The notes beneath the pieces are model-generated. The model saw only the letters and a list, made by a program, of their open reading frames with translations, was not told the DNA's origin and made no database searches. A program made the position numbers and the translations under genes. DNA of 5,734 bases from Planctomycetota bacterium (lineage in GTDB: Bacteria > Planctomycetota > Brocadiia > Brocadiales > Bathyanammoxibiaceae), in the NCBI GenBank assembly GCA_030623665.1, contig JAUXLO010000125.1:1-5734 (forward strand), given 5' to 3'. This document shows positions 1 to 5,541 of this stretch, piece by piece; the stretch's first letter is position 1; every line of letters begins with the position of its first letter.

Positions 1-50
1 TAACCGCCGCCGGCTATGGGGTTGACTATCAGCTTTAGTCTCTTGGGCAT
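1..50 (-). CDS. N-terminus of a lipid kinase-like (DAGK catalytic domain) protein, partial
   Basis: On the minus strand an ATG at 50-48 opens a frame that reads MPKRLKLIVNPIAGGG and runs off the left edge, so only 16 complete residues are visible. A short basic start, a hydrophobic strand and then NPxAGxG is the usual opening of diacylglycerol/sphingosine-kinase-type catalytic domains (PF00781). In that family this strand belongs to the nucleotide-binding lobe, and the GGDGT motif should lie further along, outside the window. Known members phosphorylate lipids such as diacylglycerol or undecaprenol at the inner membrane. The ribosome binding site is weak (AAAAGA just upstream of the start). 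The gene diverges from the plus-strand cluster. The call rests on a very short stretch; a related NAD-kinase-like fold is the main alternative. Confidence 0.55.
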   Translation of the reverse strand, partial: MPKRLKLIVNPIAGGG

Positions 51-81
51 ATCTTTTAGGTAAGATAAATATTTTAATGGG

Positions 82-108
82 TATCGCAGGGCTTCTCGCC
101 CTGCGATA
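82..108. promoter_or_regulatory. Perfect 11-bp inverted repeat (hairpin or operator) in a divergent intergenic region
   Basis: TATCGCAGGGC, the five-base loop TTCTC, then GCCCTGCGATA form a perfect 11-bp stem, extendable by one G-T wobble. It lies 31 bases upstream of the minus-strand lipid kinase start and well upstream of the plus-strand cluster, so it is not at the 3' end of either visible gene. Only a weak T run (CCTTT) follows on the plus strand. It could therefore be an operator for a dimeric regulator, a structured leader for the minus-strand gene, or a dispersed hairpin repeat. The structure is certain; the function is not. Confidence 0.6.
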
Positions 109-149
109 TGCCTTTGACCTCCGGCATGACGGCAGGGCCACAACCCCTC

Positions 150-178
150 TTAATAATATGTGTGGTGGCAATTATAAC
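150..178 (+). promoter_or_regulatory. Candidate sigma70-like promoter for the main cluster
   Basis: TTAATA at 150-155 (4 of 6 matches to TTGACA) and TATAAC at 173-178 (5 of 6 matches to TATAAT) are separated by 17 bases in the AT-rich part of the gap before the glycosylase gene. Transcription would begin near 185, giving a leader of about 150 bases. No other pair in 51-328 looked as good. The -35 element is weak, so this is a suggestion only. Confidence 0.35.
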
Positions 179-334
179 ACCTTTTTGCTGGAGGATTAAC
201 TAATTCTTGCGCTCAATCACGGCCACTGCTTTTTGCGGATATTTTCCTAAAGAAATACTTTTGCAGCCCGACAATTTCCCGCGCAGTTTAGAGCTTGTTG
301 ATTTAACAGGGGACATCTGATAACGTAGTTGCTT

Positions 335-982
335 ATGAATAATTCAAGGATACTTAAGAAGTATTATGACAAACTCTTGAAAAACTTCGGGCCGCAGCGC
401 TGGTGGCCGGGAGACGGGCCCTTTGAGGTGATGGTGGGTGCGGTGCTGACACAGAACACCAACTGGGGCAACGTGGAAAGGGCCATAGACAACCTTAAAC
501 AGGCCGGAAAACTGAGCGCAACGGCCATACACAATATGAGAACAGACCAACTGGCGCAGCTCATCCGCCCTTCGGGCTATTTCAACATAAAGGCGAAGCG
601 CTTAAAGGGCCTCATAAAATGGTTCGTCAATCGCTTTGATGGAGACATCGAAAAGATGTTCTCCCGGGACCTGCAGGGACTGAGGGAGGAGTTGTTATCG
701 GTTAAGGGCATCGGGCCCGAGACGGCCGATTCCATCCTGCTATACGCGGGCAATCTGCCCAGTTTTGTGGTAGACGCTTACACCTACCGCATACTCGTCC
801 GGCACAACCTCATGTTCGAGGAGAGTACGTATGACGACATAAAGTCCTTCTTCGAGGACAACCTCCCGGAGGACGCTGCCATGTACAACGAGTATCATGC
901 ACTCCTGGTGCAGGTGGGCAAGACGTACTGCAAACCGCGGGAACCCTCTTGCAAGGCCTGCCCGCTACATGAATTCTTATAA
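335..982 (+). CDS. HhH-GPD DNA glycosylase, endonuclease III-like, probably monofunctional
   Basis: This 215-residue protein belongs to the endonuclease III superfamily of base-excision repair glycosylases. Near the N-terminus is WWPG (residues 23-26), then the helix FEVMVGAVLTQNTNW that corresponds to LxxQ in Nth. The helix-hairpin-helix loop is VKGIGPETAD (123-132), and the catalytic aspartate is Asp147 in VVDAYTYRI. At the position of the Schiff-base lysine of E. coli Nth (Lys120, GxGRKTA) this protein has Glu129 (GIGPETA). By family knowledge that predicts a glycosylase without the beta-lyase step, as in alkyl-purine-type members. The C-terminus holds Cys199-x6-Cys206-x2-Cys209, but the fourth Fe-S cysteine position is Leu215, the last residue. 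An in-frame TAG at 326 excludes upstream starts; TTG at 329 is possible, but ATG at 335 is preferred. AGGGGA at 308-313 is too far away to be a good Shine-Dalgarno. It is probably the first gene of the cluster, 19 bases before pyrC. Confidence 0.88.
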   Translation: MNNSRILKKYYDKLLKNFGPQRWWPGDGPFEVMVGAVLTQNTNWGNVERAIDNLKQAGKLSATAIHNMRTDQLAQLIRPSGYFNIKAKRLKGLIKWFVNRFDGDIEKMFSRDLQGLREELLSVKGIGPETADSILLYAGNLPSFVVDAYTYRILVRHNLMFEESTYDDIKSFFEDNLPEDAAMYNEYHALLVQVGKTYCKPREPSCKACPLHEFL

Positions 983-1001
983 CGCCGCGCAAGCCAGAGA
1001 A

Positions 1002-2297
1002 ATGACTTCAAAAGTACTGATAAAGAACGGCCGTGTAATCGACCCTTCCGCAGGGCTTGACGGGCGGCTGGACGTATTGGTCGAGGGAGACAGCATCACC
1101 GGGGTCTCGGCTGATATAAAATTACAGGGAGATGCGGAGATTATAGACGCCAGGGGCTGCATAGTCACCCCGGGACTGGTTGACTGTCACGTCCACCTCA
1201 GGGAGTCAGGCAGACAGGGCGGGGAAGACGCAGAAAAGGCCAGGGAAACCATACGGAGCGGCACGCGTGCCGCCGCAAAGGGCGGTTTTACCACGGTCCT
1301 CTGCGAGCCGAACACCACACCGCCCGTTGACTCCTGCAAGCGGGTGGATGAACTACAAAAACGTATCGCAGGTACTGGCTTGGTAAAGACCTACGTAAAG
1401 GCCTCCATGACGCTGGATATGCAGGGACAGGACATAACTGACATAAAAGGACTGAGCGGCCACCCTTTGGTAAAGGCCCTGTCCGAGGACGGCAACCCCG
1501 TAGTGGAAGAAAAACTGATGGGCGAGGTCTGCCGGCTTGCCGCAGAGAACAACTTGCCACTAAGCTGCCACAGCGAAGACTCCAGCTTTTCTCTCACCAA
1601 AAGAAGTAAAAGGCTTGGCTTCAGACCCGGAGAGGATTTTCATAATGAGCCCAATTTCATTGCACGTGACGTCCTTCTGGCAGAGGCGAACCGTGCGCAG
1701 ATACACCTCTCACATGTGAGCATGACGGAGTCGCTGGAGATAATACGCCGTGCAAAGAAGCGCAGCCGCACACCCGTCACGTGCGAGGTTACACCCCACC
1801 ACCTCCTCCTTGAAGACAGCTTCAGAGACCCCGGCGGCTTGCGGGCTATAGTGAACCCGCCGCTGCGCTCAAGGGGGGATAGAGATGCCTTACTAGAGGC
1901 GCTCAAAGAAGGTATAATAGACGTAATCGCCTCCGACCATGCGCCGCACAGGGAAGAGGACAAGAAGGCAGGCACCCCCGGTTTTATCGGACTTGAGACC
2001 ACGCTGGGCCTCGTGCTCACAAGGCTTGTACAGCCAGGGATAATCTCTCTCATGCACGCAATCAGGATGATGTCCTCAACGCCTTCGGCCATCTTCCGCC
2101 TGAACGGCGGTTCGCTTAAAAAGGGGGCCAGGGCAGATATCACCGTAATAGACCCTGAGAGGGAATGGATGGTAGATACCGCTAAATTTGAGTCACTTTC
2201 CAGGAACTGCCCCTTTGAGGGATGGAGACTACGGGGTCAGTCCGTGGCGGTAATAGTCGGCGGGCGCATAGTAATGAGAGACGGGGAACTTACTTGA
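1002..2297 (+). CDS. pyrC: Dihydroorotase, class I
   Basis: The 431-residue protein is a zinc amidohydrolase that interconverts N-carbamoyl-L-aspartate and L-dihydroorotate, the third step of cytosolic de novo pyrimidine synthesis. The metal and substrate motifs are in order: DCHVHLRESG with His63 and His65; EPN at 102-104 in the substrate-binding region; LSEDGNPV with Asp163, the usual metal-ligand aspartate of class I enzymes; CHSED with His190; HLSHVS with His238; NPPLR at 285-289; and ASDHAPH with the catalytic Asp312. The TPGFIGLET loop and the C-terminal beta-sandwich (GSLKKGARADITVIDP) are complete, and the length is normal for class I. ATG at 1002 gives the family-typical start MTSKVLIKNGRVIDP. 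The frame is open back to 897, and an ATG at 969 would overlap the glycosylase gene, but those extra residues look unrelated. No pyrB or carAB lies in the window. Confidence 0.96.
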   Translation: MTSKVLIKNGRVIDPSAGLDGRLDVLVEGDSITGVSADIKLQGDAEIIDARGCIVTPGLVDCHVHLRESGRQGGEDAEKARETIRSGTRAAAKGGFTTVLCEPNTTPPVDSCKRVDELQKRIAGTGLVKTYVKASMTLDMQGQDITDIKGLSGHPLVKALSEDGNPVVEEKLMGEVCRLAAENNLPLSCHSEDSSFSLTKRSKRLGFRPGEDFHNEPNFIARDVLLAEANRAQIHLSHVSMTESLEIIRRAKKRSRTPVTCEVTPHHLLLEDSFRDPGGLRAIVNPPLRSRGDRDALLEALKEGIIDVIASDHAPHREEDKKAGTPGFIGLETTLGLVLTRLVQPGIISLMHAIRMMSSTPSAIFRLNGGSLKKGARADITVIDPEREWMVDTAKFESLSRNCPFEGWRLRGQSVAVIVGGRIVMRDGELT

Positions 2298-2300
2298 TGC

Positions 2301-2415
2301 GAGACCTTCGCAAAAGACATACTAAGACGACCCCTCCTGGGTTGGCAGAGACTCCCTTTACGCACGGCTTAGTCGGACCCGCTGCGTCCCCTGGCGAGGT
2401 TTTGCAGAGATTTCA
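2301..2415. mobile_element. MITE-like insertion with imperfect terminal inverted repeats
   Basis: This 115-base block fills the only long gap in the cluster. Its left end GAGACCTTCGCAAAA and the reverse complement of its right end, TGAAATCTCTGCAAAA, share GCAAAA and match at about 10 of 15 positions. A further internal inverted pair is ACTAAG (2321-2326) and CTTAGT (2368-2373). The direct repeat ATGC sits at 2297-2300 and 2416-2419, directly flanking the block, as a 4-base target duplication would. Deleting the block plus one ATGC leaves TTGATGCAC, where the pyrC stop TGA overlaps the next gene's ATG, a common operon junction. No transposase is encoded, so it would have been moved by an element elsewhere. 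The repeats are imperfect, so it is either old or a decayed intergenic structure; no element family was assigned. Confidence 0.55.
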
Positions 2416-2940
2416 ATGCACATAATAATAGACGGATATAATCTTATCTTTGCCGTCCCCACACTTGAACGGGTCGTGGACAAAGAGAGCATGGAGATGG
2501 CCAGAGAGACCCTTTTAGAGGCACTGTCAAGATATAAAGAGAAAAGCCGTCAGGAGTTCACCGTGGTGTTTGACGGCAGGGCCCAGGAGGGTGAGGACTT
2601 CGGCCCTTCCGAGAAGCAGGTCCGCGGGGGAATAAATGTCCTATTTTCAAAGGGCACCACCGCCGATGAGGATATAATGAACCTTATCAGCTCCTTGCCG
2701 AACCCCAGGAATATGTGCATAGTTACCTCAGACAAGGGGATTATCAGGGAGGCCAGGGCCTCAGGTTGCCAGGTTACTGAACCCCAGGAATTTTATAAAA
2801 AGATAACCGGGCCCTCCAAAAAAGAAAAAACCCGTCCGCGTGCCGAGCCGATGGCCAAGTACCAGGGGCCCTCGGAGAATGAAGTAGACTACTGGCTGAA
2901 ACTGTTTAAAAGCAAATGGGAAAAGGATAAAGCACCATAG
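2416..2940 (+). CDS. NYN (YacP-like) domain protein, putative RNase
   Basis: The 174-residue soluble protein has a YacP-type NYN domain, a PIN-like metal-dependent nuclease fold. It begins with HIIIDGYNLI (Asp6 and Asn9, the hallmark of the family), followed by VVFDG (Asp53), GTTADEDI (Asp84 and Asp86) and VTSDKGI (Asp106), which together would form the acidic metal site. The tail after about residue 130 is lysine-rich and charged, with the family-like ending ENEVDYWLKLFK. Bacterial relatives such as Bacillus subtilis YacP (Rae1) cut mRNA at the ribosome, but the target here is unknown. The start is fixed by the DGYN motif. The ribosome binding site is poor (AGAGA five bases away, GAGG 16 bases away), which fits the idea that the inserted block displaced the original pyrC-coupled start. 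The stop codon TAG directly abuts the next ATG. Confidence 0.88.
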   Translation: MHIIIDGYNLIFAVPTLERVVDKESMEMARETLLEALSRYKEKSRQEFTVVFDGRAQEGEDFGPSEKQVRGGINVLFSKGTTADEDIMNLISSLPNPRNMCIVTSDKGIIREARASGCQVTEPQEFYKKITGPSKKEKTRPRAEPMAKYQGPSENEVDYWLKLFKSKWEKDKAP

Positions 2941-3354
2941 ATGACACCAGACCCCGACTACTCAAATACATCATGGTTACGATGGCTTCCCGCCACACTG
3001 TATGCCGCCCTTATATTCTGGAGCTCCTCAACGTATGCCCCCGTGCCCGTCGTACCAATGCAGCATGCGGACAAGGTCATGCACTTTATAGAGTTTGGCC
3101 TCCTGTGCTATTTGATCTGTTGGGCACTGGAGCCTTCGAGGCGGAGTCTGAACAGAATAATGTGGATTGCCATATTAACGTCAGCGGCCTATGGCGCTAC
3201 AGACGAGCTCCATCAAAGCTTCACCCCCCTGAGACATCCGGAGGCAGGAGACTGGTGGGCTGACACCTTTGGCGCTGTTGCTGTGGGCCTCCTTTGGCGC
3301 AAAGCAGCCTTAACGCATCTGGAACCTCAAGGGAGCAACGAGGATGCTACCTAG
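2941..3354 (+). CDS. VanZ-like membrane protein, first tandem copy
   Basis: The 137-residue inner-membrane protein of the VanZ family has about four hydrophobic segments, near residues 15-29, 48-63, 72-86 and 107-121. The conserved polar residues are HADKVMHFIEF (42-52), YGATDELHQSFTP (84-96) and the aspartates of GDWWADTFG (103-111). VanZ itself is linked to teicoplanin resistance, but most family members, including short stand-alone ones like this, have no known biochemical role. AAAGGA at 2922-2927, inside the NYN gene, is a possible ribosome binding site 13 bases away, and translation is probably coupled because TAG and ATG adjoin. It is roughly 60% identical by eye to the next gene. Its last residues (GSNEDAT) have no counterpart in that copy and come from a relic of intergenic DNA and the fxsA start. 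Confidence 0.88.
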   Translation: MTPDPDYSNTSWLRWLPATLYAALIFWSSSTYAPVPVVPMQHADKVMHFIEFGLLCYLICWALEPSRRSLNRIMWIAILTSAAYGATDELHQSFTPLRHPEAGDWWADTFGAVAVGLLWRKAALTHLEPQGSNEDAT

Positions 3355-3372
3355 GGCCTTTGTCTCCTTAAC
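3344..3372 (+). pseudogene. Fossil start of fxsA left between the VanZ copies
   Basis: ATGCTACCTAGGGCCTTTGT aligns with the true fxsA start ATGCTTCTTAGACTCTTTCT at 3785. About 19 of the first 28 bases match, and the preceding GGGAG-AACG stretch matches too. The first VanZ gene reads into it in another frame and stops at its TAG (3352-3354). It is best explained as the truncated edge of the duplicated unit and should encode nothing useful. Confidence 0.55.
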
Positions 3373-3383
3373 CGGTATAGACG

Positions 3384-3779
3384 ATGCCAAACATTAACTA
3401 CTCAAATACATCCTGGTTACGATGGTCTCCCGCCATATTGTGGGCGGCCCTTATATTCTTGGCCTCTTCGAGGCCTGTCTCTCCCATTCCATATATACCC
3501 ATACCACATGCGGATAAGGGCATACACTTTATTGAGTTCGCCGTCCTCTGCTATCTTATTTGTTGGGCGAGGGAGCCCTCAGGACGAGGCATCAAGAAGT
3601 CACTGCTGTTAGCCGTACTGTTAACCTCGGCCTACGGCGCCTTAGACGAATACCACCAGAGTTATACGCCTGAAAGGCTGCCGGAGATAGGGGACTGGAT
3701 GGCCGACACCTTCGGCGCCGTTGCGGCAGGCCTCCTCTGGCTCAAACGCAGACCAACATCCAGCCCTTCCGGGGAGTAA
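3384..3779 (+). CDS. VanZ-like membrane protein, second tandem copy
   Basis: This 131-residue inner-membrane protein is the paralogue of the preceding gene, sharing NTSWLRW near the N-terminus, HADKGIHFIEF (42-52), YGALDEYHQSYTP (84-96) and GDWMADTFGAVA (103-114). All the conserved charged residues (Asp44, Lys45, His48, Asp88, Glu89, His91, Asp104, Asp108) are kept in both copies, so both probably work. Four membrane segments are expected. The loop after the first one is proline-rich (PVSPIPYIPIP) and differs most between the copies. The start ATG aligns one codon downstream of the ATG used by the first copy, where this copy has ACG. No clear Shine-Dalgarno is seen. It ends five bases before fxsA. 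The molecular function is unknown. Confidence 0.87.
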   Translation: MPNINYSNTSWLRWSPAILWAALIFLASSRPVSPIPYIPIPHADKGIHFIEFAVLCYLICWAREPSGRGIKKSLLLAVLLTSAYGALDEYHQSYTPERLPEIGDWMADTFGAVAAGLLWLKRRPTSSPSGE

Positions 3780-3784
3780 CGGAG

Positions 3785-4210
3785 ATGCTTCTTAGACTCT
3801 TTCTGCTCTTTACAATCGTACCCCTGATAGAGCTGTACCTCTTGCTGAAGCTGGGGAACTATATCGGCGTCATTGCCACTATCGGGGTGGTAATCGGCAC
3901 GGGGATCGCAGGCGGGCTGCTTGCGAAGGGCCAGGGCATGGCGGTCCTCCGCCAGGCACGCTGGGAATTAGACCAGGGGAGGATACCTGCCGAAAGCCTC
4001 TTTGACGGGGCACTGGTGTTAATCGCCGGCACAATGCTCATCACCCCCGGCCTTATAACCGATTGCCTCGGCCTGTCATTCCTCATCCCCTGGACCAGAC
4101 GCGCGTTCAAGTCGTGGCTCAGGAAAAAACTACAGGAGAAGATATCCCGCGGGGAAATACAGGCCTACACACATTTTGGATGGAGGGGGAGCGATGGTGA
4201 AGACCTTTAA
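3785..4210 (+). CDS. fxsA: FxsA-family membrane protein
   Basis: The 141-residue inner-membrane protein has the FxsA pattern: VPLIELYLLLKLGNYIG (12-28) in the first membrane segment, a glycine-rich second segment, GGLLAKGQGMAVLRQ (43-57), a short amphipathic stretch with a conserved GRIP (65-68), then LFDGALVLIAGTMLITPGLITDCLGL (72-97) and the FLIPWTRR end of the membrane part. A basic cytoplasmic tail follows. In E. coli, FxsA overproduction relieves F-plasmid exclusion of phage T7, through interaction with the phage or plasmid exclusion proteins; its normal role is not known. GGGGAG at 3771-3776 lies eight bases from the ATG and is a good ribosome binding site. The 3' end overlaps the next gene by 17 bases, which suggests coupled translation. 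Confidence 0.9.
   Translation: MLLRLFLLFTIVPLIELYLLLKLGNYIGVIATIGVVIGTGIAGGLLAKGQGMAVLRQARWELDQGRIPAESLFDGALVLIAGTMLITPGLITDCLGLSFLIPWTRRAFKSWLRKKLQEKISRGEIQAYTHFGWRGSDGEDL
4182..4186 (+). promoter_or_regulatory. Ribosome binding site that decides the HAD gene start
   Basis: GGAGG lies inside the end of fxsA, seven bases before ATG at 4194. This favours that ATG over the in-frame TTG at 4176, which would add six glycine-rich residues and would place this site inside the coding region. Confidence 0.75.
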
Positions 4211-4862
4211 GGTGCCCAAAGACCTCAAGGCGGTCATGCTCGACATGGACGGTGTTGTGATAGACGGCATGCCGTTTCACCAGAGGGCATGGAAAGAGGC
4301 CTTTGCCGCCGTGGGCATAGAGGTCACGGACACCGACATATACCTCAAGGAAGGTATGGACCAACGGGAGACTGTTATACAGCTCTGTGCGGAAAAGGGG
4401 GTCTCCCTGAGCAATGAAGACATGAATAAGGTAATCGACCACAAGAACCGTATCCTCAACTCCATATTCAAGGTCCGGCTCATCCCTGATATTAAAGAGT
4501 TCCTCTCCCGGCTCAAGGCCCTCGGGTTTAAACTGGCCCTTGTGACCGGCACAAACAAGGACGTGGTAGAAAGGATTTTACATCAAGAAGAGGCCCTGAA
4601 AGACCTCTTCGACGTATTGGTAACGGCGGCGACCGCCTCGCGCAAGAAACCCGACCCCGAACCCTACCTTAAGGGCGTAGAGCTCCTGGAGACCGGTAAA
4701 GAACGCTGTCTGGTAATAGAAAACTCTCCGGCCGGAATCACGTCCGCCAAACGGGCGGGCCTTACGTGTCTTGCCTTAACCACGTCCCTGCCTGCGGAGT
4801 ATCTCAAAGACGCCGACTGCGTCTTCCAAAGCCTCGAGGACGTTTCGAGGCTCTTCGATTAA
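4194..4862 (+). CDS. HAD-superfamily phosphatase, beta-phosphoglucomutase-like
   Basis: The 222-residue cytosolic enzyme has all four HAD motifs: the nucleophile loop MLDMDGVVID (Asp17 and Asp19), Thr118 in LVTGTNK, Lys152 in RKKPDPEPYL, and Glu176-Asn177 in VIENSPAGI. An alpha-helical cap sits between motifs I and II (about residues 25-92, beginning MPFHQRAW), placing it in subfamily IA with beta-phosphoglucomutases and phosphoglycolate-type phosphatases. Mg-dependent phosphoryl transfer from a small sugar phosphate or similar metabolite is expected. The substrate cannot be read from sequence, because the cap decides it. It is the last gene of the cluster, translated from a strong internal ribosome binding site, and its end contains a hairpin that may stop transcription. 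Confidence 0.9.
   Translation: MVKTFKVPKDLKAVMLDMDGVVIDGMPFHQRAWKEAFAAVGIEVTDTDIYLKEGMDQRETVIQLCAEKGVSLSNEDMNKVIDHKNRILNSIFKVRLIPDIKEFLSRLKALGFKLALVTGTNKDVVERILHQEEALKDLFDVLVTAATASRKKPDPEPYLKGVELLETGKERCLVIENSPAGITSAKRAGLTCLALTTSLPAEYLKDADCVFQSLEDVSRLFD
4830..4852 (+). terminator. Possible terminator hairpin in the end of the HAD gene
   Basis: AGCCTCGA, the loop GGACGTT, then TCGAGGCT form a perfect 8-bp GC-rich stem in the last codons of the HAD gene, ten bases before its stop ends. The following CTTCGATTAAAAAT has only a poor U tract, so termination would be weak or need Rho. The position, just before a new promoter, fits an operon end, but codon constraints could also have produced it by chance. 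Confidence 0.35.
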
Positions 4863-4910
4863 AAATACCGTTGCTCCGTTTATCGGGCCACTTCAAGACC
4901 CAACACACCG

Positions 4911-4940
4911 GTTGACACAACCTCCCTTCTCATGTATCCT
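4911..4940 (+). promoter_or_regulatory. Sigma70-type promoter for the exported-protein genes
   Basis: A perfect TTGACA at 4911-4916 is followed after 18 bases by TATCCT at 4935-4940 (4 of 6 matches to TATAAT). Transcription would start near 4947, about 38 bases before the next gene, whose AGGAG at 4971-4975 is nine bases from its ATG. The -35 box sits inside the small palindrome GGTTGACACAACC (4909-4921), which could bind a regulator. The 122-base gap after the HAD gene otherwise holds nothing recognisable. Confidence 0.65.
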
Positions 4941-4984
4941 TACAGCATCGTCTGTTACCCGCTATTCTTGAGGAGAGCTAATCC

Positions 4985-5452
4985 ATGATAATAAAGAGAA
5001 ATTTTATAATAAAACTCTGCTGTGCGGCTGTTGCCTTATGGCTCTCGACCCTGTTATTGCCGCCTTGCAACCCAATCAATGCCCAGCACATAGACGTGTT
5101 CAATATACCCAGAGAAGAGGCCACCGATAAAAAGACGGAGGGCGCACCCGAGCTGGTAGAGGTAGAGGTCACGGACTCCTATACCTATAAAGTTATGGTG
5201 AGAAAGGAACGTCTCGACGAGGGCAACGTCTTTGCGCGAGAGCTCGACATCAAAGCGCTTGCGGATGACGAAAAGCCCCCCTATCACTGGGGACAGGTGG
5301 AATACTACGACCGGAGGGACATCATCCAGAGTCTGACGCGCACCACCGGTTTCATCGAGTGCACCAAGACACGCTCCGGTGTATTATATTTCCTGCCGGA
5401 CGGCAAAAAGGTGGTGGACTGGGGCCGCTGGAGCATGTGGGATTGCCGCTAG
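4985..5452 (+). CDS. Small exported protein of unknown function
   Basis: I do not recognise this 155-residue protein. It begins with a Sec-type signal: a basic start (KR at 4-5), a hydrophobic core about 11-25 and a likely signal peptidase cut after Ala33 (INA before QH). Cys28 is preceded by two prolines, so it is not a normal lipobox. The mature part of about 120 residues is highly charged. It has an acidic N-terminal linker (37-64), a central segment YTYKVMVRKERLDEG, an aromatic cluster PYHWGQVEYYDRRD (99-112) and a C-terminal domain with GVLYFLPDGKK and WGRWSMWDCR. Its two cysteines, 126 and 154, could form a disulphide outside the cytoplasm. A promoter and a good ribosome binding site precede it. 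It lies 89 bases before another exported protein, so a shared envelope setting is likely. Confidence 0.8.
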   Translation: MIIKRNFIIKLCCAAVALWLSTLLLPPCNPINAQHIDVFNIPREEATDKKTEGAPELVEVEVTDSYTYKVMVRKERLDEGNVFARELDIKALADDEKPPYHWGQVEYYDRRDIIQSLTRTTGFIECTKTRSGVLYFLPDGKKVVDWGRWSMWDCR

Positions 5453-5541
5453 AGACCTCCGGTGAAGGCCCGGCGCACCGCCGCCAATCATCTCTTCCGG
5501 CACAGACAGCTCTGCCTATATCCCTGACGGAGACTCATGCC

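Larger units (their letters stand above)
2937..3813 (+). repeat. Tandem duplication of a unit of about 440 bases carrying vanZ
   Basis: Two diverged copies lie head to tail. ATAG at 2937-2940, the NYN stop, recurs at 3377-3380. ACTACTCAAATACATC is identical at 2957-2972 and 3397-3412, both 440 bases apart. Small indels then shift the spacing to 441-443. At the far end, GGGAGCAACGAGGATGCT (3331-3348) matches GGGAGTAACGGAGATGCT (3772-3789), the end of the second VanZ gene and the start of fxsA. The unit therefore covered the NYN stop codon, the whole vanZ gene and about 30 bases of fxsA, with a junction near 3372-3377. Confidence 0.75.

Noticed and set aside
181..236. Direct repeat CTTTTTGC at 181-188 and 229-236
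   Set aside because: Eight low-complexity bases repeated once in an AT-rich leader are expected by chance.
207..320. A 37-codon TTG-started frame in the leader, with GGAGGA at 190-195 upstream
   Set aside because: It is short, has a rare start codon, a spacing of 11 bases and no recognisable product; an open frame of this length is expected by chance.
897..1001. Longer dihydroorotase starting inside the glycosylase gene (ATG at 897 or 969)
   Set aside because: The extra residues do not resemble the family, whose N-terminus matches the protein started at 1002.
1258..1273. Perfect 16-base palindrome GCGGCACGCGTGCCGC inside pyrC
   Set aside because: It falls in conserved coding sequence and is readily explained by GC-rich alanine, glycine and arginine codons.
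1640..2143. A 167-codon open frame on the minus strand
   Set aside because: It lies wholly antisense to pyrC, which has full catalytic motifs, and its translation looks like no known protein.
2222..2425. Plus-strand frame of 67 codons across the pyrC end and the inserted block
   Set aside because: It overlaps the pyrC C-terminus in another frame and is composed mostly of the putative MITE; it is not a credible gene.
5453..5480. GAGACCTC after the exported protein resembles the end of the inserted block
   Set aside because: Only about seven bases match and there is no GCAAAA or partner end, so it is not a second copy.
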